Positions 23,842-32,003 of a stretch of DNA of 34,945 bases are shown piece by piece. The stretch's first letter is position 1. Every line of letters starts with the position of its first letter. A program made the translations under genes and the position numbers. The notes under the pieces were generated by a model. That model saw only the letters and a program-made list of their open reading frames with translations, was not told the DNA's origin and did no database searches. The DNA is taken from contig NCHM01000013.1 in the NCBI GenBank assembly GCA_002257205.1, positions 1 to 34,945 on the forward strand. The letters are read 5' to 3'. This stretch comes from Rhizobiales bacterium 24-66-13. GTDB lineage: Bacteria; Pseudomonadota; Alphaproteobacteria; Rhizobiales; Xanthobacteraceae.

Positions 23842-25533
23842 TCAGCGCATATAGGCTTCCGTCGCATAGCGGCGCATCATGCGCTGGCTGTTGAAGGTCG
23901 CGCCGATCTTGCTGATCGACTGCTTCATCATCCAGATCCAGCGCGCCCTGTCATTGTAATAGAGCGGAAGAACGACGGACTGCAGCTTGTCGAAAAGCGC
24001 CGAGGCGTCTCCTGCTCCCGGCGGATGTCCTTCGATCGCCCATCCGGTAACTCCCTCGACCCAACCCTCGATCCACCAGCCGTCAAGGACGCTGAAGTTC
24101 AACACGCCGTTCAACGCCGCCTTCATGCCGCTGGTGCCAGAAGCCTCCAGAGGTGGAAGTGGCGTATTCAGCCATATGTCGCTGCCCGAAACCATCGCAG
24201 CGCCAAGTTTCATGTCGTAGCCGGGCAGGAATACCACGGGCACGACACCGGCAAGCCGCTCGATGTGCCGGTGAAAGCTCTCGATCAACCGGTGCCCGGG
24301 TTCATCGCGCGGGTGAGCAAGACCGGCCAGGACGACCTGGAACGGCTGGTCCTGGGCAATTGTCATCAATCGCTCGAGGTCGCTGAAAAGCAAATCCGGT
24401 CGCTTATAGGCCGTCATCCGCCGCGCAAGCCCGATAAGCGGAACATCCGCATGCATCAGCGTGCCAGTTGCATTCCTGACGTGTTCGACAAGTTCCGATT
24501 TTGCCACCTGGTGGGCGTTCCACACATCCTCATCAGCCAATTGGTCCGCAAAGGCCAGGATCTCGGGCTCGTGAGCCCAGTGCGGGAACCGCGCCACATG
24601 GAGTTCCGCCAGTGCCCGATGCGTCCACGTGTGGGCATGAACACCATTGGTGATCGAGCGTATTTGATAGCCCGGAAACATCTTCCGGGTGGTCTCTGCA
24701 TGCCGCCGCGCCACGCCGTTGACATAGCCGCTCAGATTCAGGGCGAGTTGCGTCATATTGAGCCGATCCTGGCCGGCCAGCTGTTTCAACTCGTCGACTT
24801 CCAGGTAGTCGCCCAGTACGCGGTCGATGAGAGCGTAGTCGAACTTGTCAAACCCTGCCTCGACCGGAGTATGGGTCGTAAATACGCATTTTTCTCGCAC
24901 CACGCCGCGATCATAGAGACTTCCGCCAGGAGCGAGATCGTCGGTCGGTCGGCGTGTTTCCCGAAGCAACTGCAGCGCAAGAAGCGCCGCATGTCCCTCG
25001 TTCAAATGGTAGGTGCGGATCGAGAAGCCGAGCGCGCGCAACGCGAGCAGGCCTCCGATCCCGAGCACGATGTCCTGCTTCAGCCGATAGGCATCGTCGC
25101 CGCCGTAGAGGCGGTCGGTTATTTTCCTGTCCTCAGCAGCGTTCTGGTCGAGGTCGGTGTCCAGCAGCAACACCGGAACGGCGTGCCCGATCGGGCATGC
25201 CAGGCGGTAGAGCCTCGGCTGGATCCAGACGCTCCGCCCCTCGATGGAAATGGCCACCATGGCGGGAAGCGGATGTGTCGAGTCCGTCGGCGTCCATGGA
25301 TTCGGCTTATCGATCTGCGCGCCACCGGCGCTCAGCTCCTGGCGAACATAGCCTTCTCGACTGAGTAAGGTTACGAAGACCATCGGGAGATTCAGATCAG
25401 CCGCTGAGCGGGCCATGTCGCCCGCCAGGACGCCAAGCCCGCCGCTATAGGTGTGAATGTCTGGACGGAGCGCGATCTCCATCGAAAAGTACGCGACAGT
25501 CGTGTGATAGAGGAAGGGTTCGAGGGCTTTCAT
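23842..25533 (-). CDS. Alpha-glucan (glycogen/maltodextrin) phosphorylase
   Basis: The enzyme releases glucose 1-phosphate from alpha-1,4-glucans with phosphate, using pyridoxal phosphate. The 563-residue length and motifs fit the short bacterial/archaeal alpha-glucan phosphorylase group rather than the ~800-residue GlgP. The signs are YFSMEIAL at the N-terminus, HLNEGHAALLALQL, TTHTPVEAGFD, ITNGVHAHTW and the PLP-lysine region LEASGTSGMKAALNGVLNFSVLDGWW. The domain appears complete. It could supply hexose phosphate when respiration is limited, feeding the phosphoketolase in this window. The DUF2934 gene lies upstream on the same strand, 175 bases away. Confidence 0.92.
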   Translation of the reverse strand: MKALEPFLYHTTVAYFSMEIALRPDIHTYSGGLGVLAGDMARSAADLNLPMVFVTLLSREGYVRQELSAGGAQIDKPNPWTPTDSTHPLPAMVAISIEGRSVWIQPRLYRLACPIGHAVPVLLLDTDLDQNAAEDRKITDRLYGGDDAYRLKQDIVLGIGGLLALRALGFSIRTYHLNEGHAALLALQLLRETRRPTDDLAPGGSLYDRGVVREKCVFTTHTPVEAGFDKFDYALIDRVLGDYLEVDELKQLAGQDRLNMTQLALNLSGYVNGVARRHAETTRKMFPGYQIRSITNGVHAHTWTHRALAELHVARFPHWAHEPEILAFADQLADEDVWNAHQVAKSELVEHVRNATGTLMHADVPLIGLARRMTAYKRPDLLFSDLERLMTIAQDQPFQVVLAGLAHPRDEPGHRLIESFHRHIERLAGVVPVVFLPGYDMKLGAAMVSGSDIWLNTPLPPLEASGTSGMKAALNGVLNFSVLDGWWIEGWVEGVTGWAIEGHPPGAGDASALFDKLQSVVLPLYYNDRARWIWMMKQSISKIGATFNSQRMMRRYATEAYMR

Positions 25534-25708
25534 GAAGGTCCCCTATTCCCATTCCAGCCAGACTGGCCGGATATCGCGGCAGCCCGGCATCGCACAAAGG
25601 CTCGATCGCGTCCAAACCTGCCGCCTACCATCGCCGGCCAAAGCCAGAGCACACCAAGATCACTTTTCAGTACGCACTGCCATGGACGCCCGAAGCAGCC
25701 GATGAACA

Positions 25709-25912
25709 CTATGAGGCCTTCTTCGCAGCTGCGGCGCTTTTCAAAGCGAGTTTGCTCTCGGGTTCTGCCGATGTGACCTCGGCTTCGGCTCGCAGCCAAT
25801 GCTCCAGATCGCAGCCATTCGGACTGCCTTCGCCCACCCAGATTTCATATGCGCGGTGCTCGATCTTCAGCTTGAGAGGGCTGTCGGCCGGACTTTCCTG
25901 CTCTGTGCTCAT
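25709..25912 (-). CDS. DUF2934 small protein
   Basis: The 67-residue product starts at ATG 25912, behind AAAAGGAG about ten bases upstream; a longer frame to 25954 adds only basic residues. The family block is clear: HRAYEIWVGEGSPNGCDLEHWLRAEAEV. A Lys/Ala-rich tail (LALKSAAAAKKAS) follows. DUF2934 proteins are short, widespread in rhizobia and of unknown function, and often lie beside glycogen or trehalose enzymes. Here it precedes the glucan phosphorylase, and an FNR/FixK-like box lies about 80 bases upstream. Confidence 0.88.
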   Translation of the reverse strand: MSTEQESPADSPLKLKIEHRAYEIWVGEGSPNGCDLEHWLRAEAEVTSAEPESKLALKSAAAAKKAS

Positions 25913-25984
25913 CGTCTCGTCTCTCCTTTTCCGCGCGACATCACGCCCGCCCAATACAGGTCTCCTGCGTTCCGCCGCATGTCA

Positions 25985-25998
25985 TTGATGCAGGTTAA
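25985..25998 (-). promoter_or_regulatory. FNR/FixK-like box before the DUF2934 gene
   Basis: Read on the minus strand this is TTAACCTGCATCAA, almost the same as the box at 8382-8395. Activation from -41.5 would start RNA near 25950, leaving a 38-base leader to the ATG at 25912. Confidence 0.5.
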
Positions 25999-26113
25999 AG
26001 ATGGCCTCGGGCTCAGCCAGCCCGATGGCCTGCCAAGCCCGACGCCGGATGCGAGGTACAGCTTCGATGCCACCCACGCCGGCGCGATCGGTGAGCCGAT
26101 GCTGACGCCATGG

Positions 26114-26212
26114 GCTGCGTTCGAGGAACGTCGCCGGATCGGCGAACAGCGATTTCTGTACGCGTTAAGTTACTCAATGCCGCCGTCGGATCCCGGCACA
26201 TAGCAGCTTGCC
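26114..26212 (+). pseudogene. Plus-strand chrA remnant (chromate transporter N-terminal piece)
   Basis: The plus-strand frame reads FEERRRIGEQRFLYALSYSM, then a PPSDPGT segment, a stop (26201-26203) and Gln-Leu-Ala. This aligns with the ChrA block [30 protein letters not shown], with a Trp-to-Arg change and the stop standing in the place of the first Gln. Nothing convincing is seen upstream of 26114. It abuts a second chrA fragment on the other strand. The match is short, and I could not test it by search. Confidence 0.45.
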
Positions 26213-26418
26213 AAGAACTGGCAGAGCGCGACGAGATCGGCGTAGCCGGCCGCATCGATCCACTTCCGGCGCACCACGAGTTCGTCGCGGAAATAGCCGA
26301 GATCGGCGATCGGCCCGGCGAAGGAGGTGAGGCCCAGCTTGAGGAAAGCGTGGAACACTTCGGGCGGCGTGCCCCAGTCCCGCCTGTCCGCCTGCGGACG
26401 ATCATCAGGAATGCTCAT
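26170..26418 (-). pseudogene. chrA: Truncated chrA (chromate transporter) N-terminal fragment
   Basis: The frame starts with an ATG that overlaps the stop of the TPC-type ATPase gene by 14 bases. It encodes EVFHAFLKLGLTSFAGPIADLGYFRDELVVRRKWIDAAGYADLVALCQFL, the opening of a ChrA chromate exporter of the type with PIAHLGYFRxE. Where LPGPASSQ should follow, the sequence switches to ASCYVPGSDGGIE and stops. That part is the antisense of the plus-strand chrA remnant. The remaining ~300 or more residues of a ChrA protein are missing. An 82-residue product cannot be a working transporter. Confidence 0.8.
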
Positions 26419-28432
26419 CGGTGCCTCCGGCCGGGATTGGCCGCAGCGCCCTGAGCGCGTTTAGGATGACGGCGACGTCGATCAGTTCCTGCGTCAGCGC
26501 GCCCTGCACCGGCGGAAGGAACCCGAGGGAGGCAACAGCCATCGCCATGACCGACAGACCGATCCCGGCGATGACGCTCTGCAGCGCGATCCGCTTCGTG
26601 CGATGAGCCAGGAAAAGCGCGTCGGCCAGCCGGTCGAGCCGGTCGACAAGGAGAACGATGTCGGCCGCTTCCGAGGACGCTGCCGAACCCCGGGCGCCCA
26701 TCGCGACGCCGACATCAGCCGCGGCGAGCGCAGGCGCGTCATTGACCCCGTCGCCGACCATCATCACCGCGGCGGCGGCTCGTTCGCGCAGGACGACCTC
26801 CACCTTGGCGGCCGGGTCCAGCTCACCCTGCGCGGCGTCCAGTTGCAGCCGGTGTCCGACATCCGCCACGACATCGTCGCGATCGCCGGAGGCAAGGACG
26901 ATGCGGCGGATGCCGGCCTTGCGGAACGCGGCGAGCACGCCTGCGGCATCGGGGCGGATGGGGTCGGCGAGCGTGATGATGCCCGCCACGGTGCCATCCA
27001 CGGCCACGGCGACCACCACGGTTCCCTGAGCGAGCCCGGTCCCCAATGCACGCGGATTGCCCGCGGCACTGCGGGAGCGGACGAAGTCGCTGCCGCCGAC
27101 CACGACACGCCGGCCCTCGACGATGCCTTCGATGCCGGTGCCTGCCGTCTCCTGAGCCTCGGAAGGGCTCGACAGAACAAGCCCGCGCTCATGCGCCGCC
27201 GTCACCAGCGCCTCTGCCGTGACATGGGCCGAGGCCTGATCGAGCGAGGCAGCGAGCCGCAGGATCTCGTCCTGGTCCCAGCCTTCCACGGTCCGGATTC
27301 CGGTGACGGCGGCCCGGCCGAAAGTCAGCGTTCCGGTCTTGTCGAGAATGACCGTGCGTATCCTGGCCAGCGCTTCGAGCGCCCCGCCGTTCTTGACGAG
27401 GACGCCGCGCGCGGCCGCGCGCGACATGCCCGATATGATCGCCACGGGCACGGCCAGGATGAGCGGACAGGGGGTGGCAACGACCAGAACCGCCAAGGCG
27501 CGCAGGCGATCGCCGCTCAGCCCCCATGCCGCGCCAGCGAGAACGACCGTGAACAGCAGGAACCAGATCGCATAGCGGTCCGCCATGCGTACCATCGGCG
27601 CCTTGCTCTTCTGCGCCGTCTCGACCAGACGGACGATGTTGGCGTAGGTGCTTTCCGCCGCCTCGCGGGCCACGACGAGATCGAACGCGTCACCCACGCA
27701 GGTGGAACCACTCAGGATCTCCTCGTCGGCGAGCCTGCGTTCTGGCAACGCCTCCCCAGTGAGCGCCGCCTCGTTGAGCAGCACTTCACCCGCCGCGACC
27801 TTCCCGTCAGCCGGGATCACCTCGCCACGGCGCACCAGAATGCGATCGCCGGGGCGAAGGCTTTCGATCGTCACCTCCTCGAGTAGATTGCCGGCATAGC
27901 GCATGGCGGTCCGCGAGACGCGCCCGAGCAGCGCCGTCATTTCTCGCCGCGCCCGGCCCTCGGCGAAACTCTCCAGTTGTTGGCCGCCAGCATACATCAA
28001 CGCCACGACGTTGCCGGCGAGCGGTTCGCCGAAGGCGAGCGCCGTCGACATGGACAAGCCGGCAACGATGTCGAGCCCGATCTGGCCGCGTCGGAGGGCA
28101 GAGAAGATCTCGATGATGAGCGCCGCCAGAACGGGGAGCGTCCCTGCAGACCAGAGGCGTTCAGCCCAAGCGCCATTGTCCGTCAGAAAGGCGATCCCGC
28201 CGCCCGCCAGCCCAATAATGCGATGACGACCAGCAACAGTCTGGCGCGGGCCGTGGCCAGGCCGGTGAACAGACCCACGTCGAACCTCTGGATGGCTGGT
28301 CGCCGACTGCCACGGCGGGCGAATGCCCTTCCTTATAATCATTCTAATTAATACGCCATTCAAAAGTCGCGAACAACAGAGCCAGCAATACCGTTGATCA
28401 ACAGGCTCACGATTCCCCTTTTTCATCTTCAA
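26405..28432 (-). pseudogene. P1B-type heavy-metal ATPase, TPC type, with N-terminal frameshift
   Basis: The core is a complete P1B pump: TGEALPE, T320-P321-C322-P323 membrane metal motif (VVATPCPLILAVP), phosphorylated D364 (DKTGTLTFG) and GDGVNDAPALAAADVG. TPC pumps are grouped apart from copper (CPC/CPH) and zinc pumps; nickel or iron has been suggested for such groups, but specificity is uncertain. No HMA domain is seen. The first helix is split: residues up to about 72 are out of frame, and the -1/+1 alternative frame (28210-28310) encodes RPAIQRFDVGLFTGLATA, then ARLLLVVIALLG. This would join smoothly to LAGGGIAFLTD if one C were restored near 28210. Either the gene is dying or a single base is missing from the sequence. 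The chrA fragment follows in the same operon. Confidence 0.75.
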
Positions 28433-28512
28433 AACAGCCCGCCCCGAGAAAGTGTTTCAGTCCGCTGTTCGTACAACGTCCAAACGGTCGAATGCCGCGA
28501 TCAGTAGATTCT

Positions 28513-28526
28513 TTGATATCGATTAA
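28513..28526 (+). promoter_or_regulatory. FNR/FixK-like box before the SLC13 operon
   Basis: TTGATATCGATTAA matches TTGAT-N4-ATCAA at 9 of 10 fixed positions. Activation from -41.5 would start RNA near 28561, 26 bases before the GTG at 28587. On the other strand it reads TTAATC-GAT-ATCAA, the same shape as the other two boxes. Confidence 0.6.
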
Positions 28527-28586
28527 GGTTTCCGGTGTTCCCCCCGGCCAGTGTTTGCGCTGGCAATGCAAGGGGATTTCGACATC

Positions 28587-30128
28587 GTGTCCGGAACGAC
28601 AGATCGCAATATCGCCGCCCCTTCAGAGCAAGGTTCGAGGTCCCAGTCTGGCCGCGCGCCTCAGGAGCCATCTTGGCTCCGCTCGCATTGGGGCCTGCTT
28701 ACGGGTCTTGCGGCGCTTATCATCGTCATCATGCTCCCGACCCCGGAGGGGCTGCCCGTCGCGGGCCAGCGCATGCTGGCGGTGCTGGCCTTCGCCGTGA
28801 TCGTGTGGATGACGGAAGCGGTCGATTACGCCGTCTCGGCCCTGATCATCGCTGCCCTGATGCCGTTCCTGCTGGGGCTGTCCCCCTCTCAGACGAATCC
28901 TGACGTGCTGATGGGCACCAGCAGAGGGCTCGGCCTGGCCTTTGGCGGCTTCGCCAATACTGCGCTCGTTCTGGTCGCGGCGGCGCTGTTCCTCGCCGCC
29001 GCGATGACGATCACCGGGCTCGACAAGCGCATTGCCCTCGTCATCCTCTCGCGCACCGGCACCCGGAGCCGCGACGTCGTCATCGGCGCGATCATCGTGG
29101 GCATCGTCATGGCTTTTCTCGTGCCATCCACCACGGCCCGCGTGGCCAGCATCGTTCCCATCATGCTCGGCATCATCGCGGCGTTCGGCGTGAACAAGAA
29201 CGGCGCCTTCGCCGGCATGCTGATGATCACCACGGTGAACACCGCCAGCATTTGGAATATCGGCATCAAAACGGCAGCCGCCCAAAACATGGTGGCCGTC
29301 GGCTTCATCGAGCGAACCCTGAACTACACCGTTACCTGGCTGGAATGGTTCGTCGCCGCTGCGCCCTTCGCCGTTATCATGACGGTGGTGCTTTATTTCG
29401 TCATGACGCGGATGATGAAGCCAGAGGTCGATGAAGTCCCGGGCGGACGGGCGGCGATCCGCAAATCGCTCGCCGAGCTCGGCCCCATGAAGACGGCAGA
29501 AAAGAAGCTGCTCACCCTGTCGCTCACCCTGCTCGCCTTCTGGTCGACGGAAGGGGTCCTGCATCCGTTCGACACCTCGTCGACGACGGTCGCCGCGGTA
29601 GCGCTGATGTTTGTGCCCGGCATCGGCATCATGACGTGGAAAGAGGCGCAGCCGCGGATCCCGTGGGGCACGGTCATCCTGTTCGGTATCGGCATCAGCC
29701 TCGGCACCGCGCTTCTCCAGACGGGCGGCGCGGTCTGGCTCGCCGGCATCGTGGTGGAGCGGTTCGGGCTCGCCGGCGGAACCTCTCTCTTCATCCTCGC
29801 CGTGCTCAGCCTGTTCCTCATCGTGATCCATCTCGGCTTCGCCAGCGCGACGGCACTCGCCTCTGCGATGATCCCCATCGTCATCGCCGTGCTGCAGAGC
29901 GTATCGACCCCCGGCATCAACATCATCGGCATGACCATACTGCTGCAGTTCGTCGTCAGCTTCGGCTTCATCCTCGTGGTGAACGCGCCGCAGAACATGG
30001 TGGCATACGGAACCGAGACCTTCGAGGCGAAGGACTTCGTGCGCACCGGCCTCGTGCTCACAGTGATCGCCTTCGCGCTCGTCATGCTGCTTGGCGCAAC
30101 TTACTGGAAATGGATCGGATATGTCTAA
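28587..30128 (+). CDS. SLC13/DASS-family anion (dicarboxylate) transporter
   Basis: The GTG at 28587 is chosen because AAGGGGA lies about ten bases before it and it falls after the predicted transcription start; earlier in-frame starts at 28551 and 28566 have no ribosome site. The 513-residue protein has about 12 membrane helices. It carries the family's substrate/sodium motifs (TTVNTASIWNIG and a C-terminal VVNAPQNMVAYG block) in the repeat arrangement of DASS transporters. It probably takes up succinate, malate or related dicarboxylates with sodium. It heads an operon with a GltD-like flavoprotein and KorAB, which suggests it supplies or exports an acid of the TCA cycle. Confidence 0.9.
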   Translation: MSGTTDRNIAAPSEQGSRSQSGRAPQEPSWLRSHWGLLTGLAALIIVIMLPTPEGLPVAGQRMLAVLAFAVIVWMTEAVDYAVSALIIAALMPFLLGLSPSQTNPDVLMGTSRGLGLAFGGFANTALVLVAAALFLAAAMTITGLDKRIALVILSRTGTRSRDVVIGAIIVGIVMAFLVPSTTARVASIVPIMLGIIAAFGVNKNGAFAGMLMITTVNTASIWNIGIKTAAAQNMVAVGFIERTLNYTVTWLEWFVAAAPFAVIMTVVLYFVMTRMMKPEVDEVPGGRAAIRKSLAELGPMKTAEKKLLTLSLTLLAFWSTEGVLHPFDTSSTTVAAVALMFVPGIGIMTWKEAQPRIPWGTVILFGIGISLGTALLQTGGAVWLAGIVVERFGLAGGTSLFILAVLSLFLIVIHLGFASATALASAMIPIVIAVLQSVSTPGINIIGMTILLQFVVSFGFILVVNAPQNMVAYGTETFEAKDFVRTGLVLTVIAFALVMLLGATYWKWIGYV

Positions 30129-30212
30129 GATCCGGCAGCACCCTGCTCCCAGTCTTGGCGGCAGACCTTTGACGTCGCGCGTGAAGGCACCCCGGATGCA
30201 GGAGATGATGAG

Positions 30213-32003
30213 ATGAAACTGACGGACATTTCCGCACCTGACTATTTTCACAAAGTCGTGGACTGTCAGTGGGCCTGCCCGGCGCATACGCCGGTTCCCG
30301 AATACATCCGTCTGATCGCGCAGGGCCGCTATACCGACGCATACATGATCAACTGGAGATCGAACGTCTTTCCGGGAATCCTCGGGCGCACCTGCGACCG
30401 GCCCTGCGAGCCGGCCTGCCGGCGCGGCCGGGTCGAGGAGGCGCCGGTGGCGATCTGCCGGCTCAAGCGGGTCGCGGCCGATTTCAAGGACGACATCCGC
30501 GACCGCCTCCCCAGGCCGACTGCCCACACGAACGGCAAGCGCGTCGCGCTGGTGGGCGCAGGTCCCGCCTCGCTGACGGTCGCGCGCGATCTTGCGCCGC
30601 TCGGATATGACTGCACCGTGTTCGACGGCAACCCCAAGGCCGGCGGCATGATACGCAGCCAGATCCCGAAATTCCGGCTGCCTGATTCCGTGATCGACGA
30701 GGAATGCGGCTATATCCTCGATCTCGGCGTCACCTTTCATTCCGGCAAGCGCATCGACAGCCTTAAGGCGCTGCTTTCGGAGGGTTATGATGCCGTGTTC
30801 ATCGGCTCCGGCGCCCCCCGCGCCCGAGACCTTGACATCCCCGGCCGGAAAGAAGCGGCAGGCAGTGTCCACATCGGACTCGACTGGCTGGCGTCAGTGT
30901 CGTTCGGGCATGTGACAAGCACAGGCCGGCGTGTCGTCGTGATCGGCGGCGGCAACACCGCCATGGATTGCGGCCGCTCTGCCCGGCGCCTCGGCGGCGA
31001 GGAGGTCAGCGTCATCGTCCGCGAGGGCTTCGACGACATGCCGGCGGCAAGCTGGGAGAAGGAAGCGCTCCTCCACGAGGGGATCACCATCTCGGCCGAT
31101 CTCGCGCCCAAAGCCTTCATCGTCGAGGGCGGTCGCCTGACGGGCCTGCTGGTCGAACCAGTCACGACCGTCACCGAAAACGGCCGCTCCACGTTCGTAC
31201 CGACGGGCGAGCCGCCGCGGCAGATCGACTGCGACGAGGTCGTAATCGCAATCGGTCAGCAGAACGCCTTTCCATGGATCGAACGCGATATCGGAATCGA
31301 CTTCGACAAATGGGACATGCCGGTCGTGGCGGAAACGACCTTCGCCTCGACCCACCCCAAGGTGTTCTTCGGGGGCGACGCGGCGCGGGGCCCGAAAAAC
31401 ATCATCAGCGCCGTCGCCCACGGCCACGACGCAGCGCTGTCGATCCACCGCCTGCTGTCAGGCGAGGACATCGGCGAACGCCTGTTACCCCATGTGCAGA
31501 TCGAGAGCGAAAAGCTGGGCATCCACGAGTGGGCCTATGACAGCGAGGTCACGCTCGACCACCGCTTTCCGGTGCCCTCGCGCGATAACAAGACCGCGCT
31601 GAAGGACATCCGCACGGAGGTGGAACTCGGCTATGACCCGGCCCTGGCGCTCGCCGAGGCAGATCGCTGCCTCAACTGCGATGTCGAAACGGTGTTCAGC
31701 GGGCCGTCCTGCATCGAATGCGATTCCTGCGTCGACATCTGCCCGATGGACTGCATCACCTTCACCGAGAACGGCGAGGAGCAGGAGCTGCGCCTGCGGC
31801 TACGGGTGCCCGCGCTGAACCCGCTCCAGGATCTCTATGTCGCGGACGGGTTGAAGACCGGACGCGTCATGGTGAAGGACGAGGACCTTTGCCTGCATTG
31901 CGGATTGTGCGCCGAGCGCTGCCCGACCGGCGCCTGGAGCATGCAGAAATACTTCATCGACATGACCCATGCAGGTGACACATGCCCGACACGCTCGCGA
32001 TAA
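30213..32003 (+). CDS. GltD/NfnL-like FAD oxidoreductase with C-terminal 2x[4Fe-4S] ferredoxin domain
   Basis: The 596 residues begin with the iron-sulfur N-domain of glutamate-synthase small-subunit-type enzymes (CQWACPAHTP, CDRPCEPACRRG). An FAD Rossmann fold follows (VALVGAGPASLTVARDL), then an NAD(P) fold (VVVIGGGNTAMDCGR) and the ATG-type FAD motif FFGGDAARGP. The last ~100 residues add two ferredoxin clusters, CIECDSCVDICPMDC and CLHCGLCAERCPTGAW. It can pass electrons between NAD(P)H and an iron-sulfur partner. Its gene overlaps korA by 22 bases, so it is probably the electron-transfer subunit of a soluble NAD(P)-linked 2-oxoacid oxidoreductase. GGAG lies eight bases before the ATG. 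Confidence 0.92.
   Translation: MKLTDISAPDYFHKVVDCQWACPAHTPVPEYIRLIAQGRYTDAYMINWRSNVFPGILGRTCDRPCEPACRRGRVEEAPVAICRLKRVAADFKDDIRDRLPRPTAHTNGKRVALVGAGPASLTVARDLAPLGYDCTVFDGNPKAGGMIRSQIPKFRLPDSVIDEECGYILDLGVTFHSGKRIDSLKALLSEGYDAVFIGSGAPRARDLDIPGRKEAAGSVHIGLDWLASVSFGHVTSTGRRVVVIGGGNTAMDCGRSARRLGGEEVSVIVREGFDDMPAASWEKEALLHEGITISADLAPKAFIVEGGRLTGLLVEPVTTVTENGRSTFVPTGEPPRQIDCDEVVIAIGQQNAFPWIERDIGIDFDKWDMPVVAETTFASTHPKVFFGGDAARGPKNIISAVAHGHDAALSIHRLLSGEDIGERLLPHVQIESEKLGIHEWAYDSEVTLDHRFPVPSRDNKTALKDIRTEVELGYDPALALAEADRCLNCDVETVFSGPSCIECDSCVDICPMDCITFTENGEEQELRLRLRVPALNPLQDLYVADGLKTGRVMVKDEDLCLHCGLCAERCPTGAWSMQKYFIDMTHAGDTCPTRSR

Noticed and set aside
23692..25368. 558-codon plus-strand frame opposite the glucan phosphorylase
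   Set aside because: The minus strand encodes a complete glucan phosphorylase with its PLP-lysine motif, so the plus-strand frame is a shadow.
25985..26170. Minus-strand frame reading LFADPATFLERSPWRQHRL...AIFNLHQ
   Set aside because: It looks protein-like but has no start codon, begins after a stop, overlaps the plus-strand chrA remnant, and matches no family I know.
28623..30872. 749-codon minus-strand frame opposite the SLC13 transporter
   Set aside because: It is the antisense shadow of high-GC coding. The plus strand encodes a clear membrane transporter and the start of the GltD-like protein.
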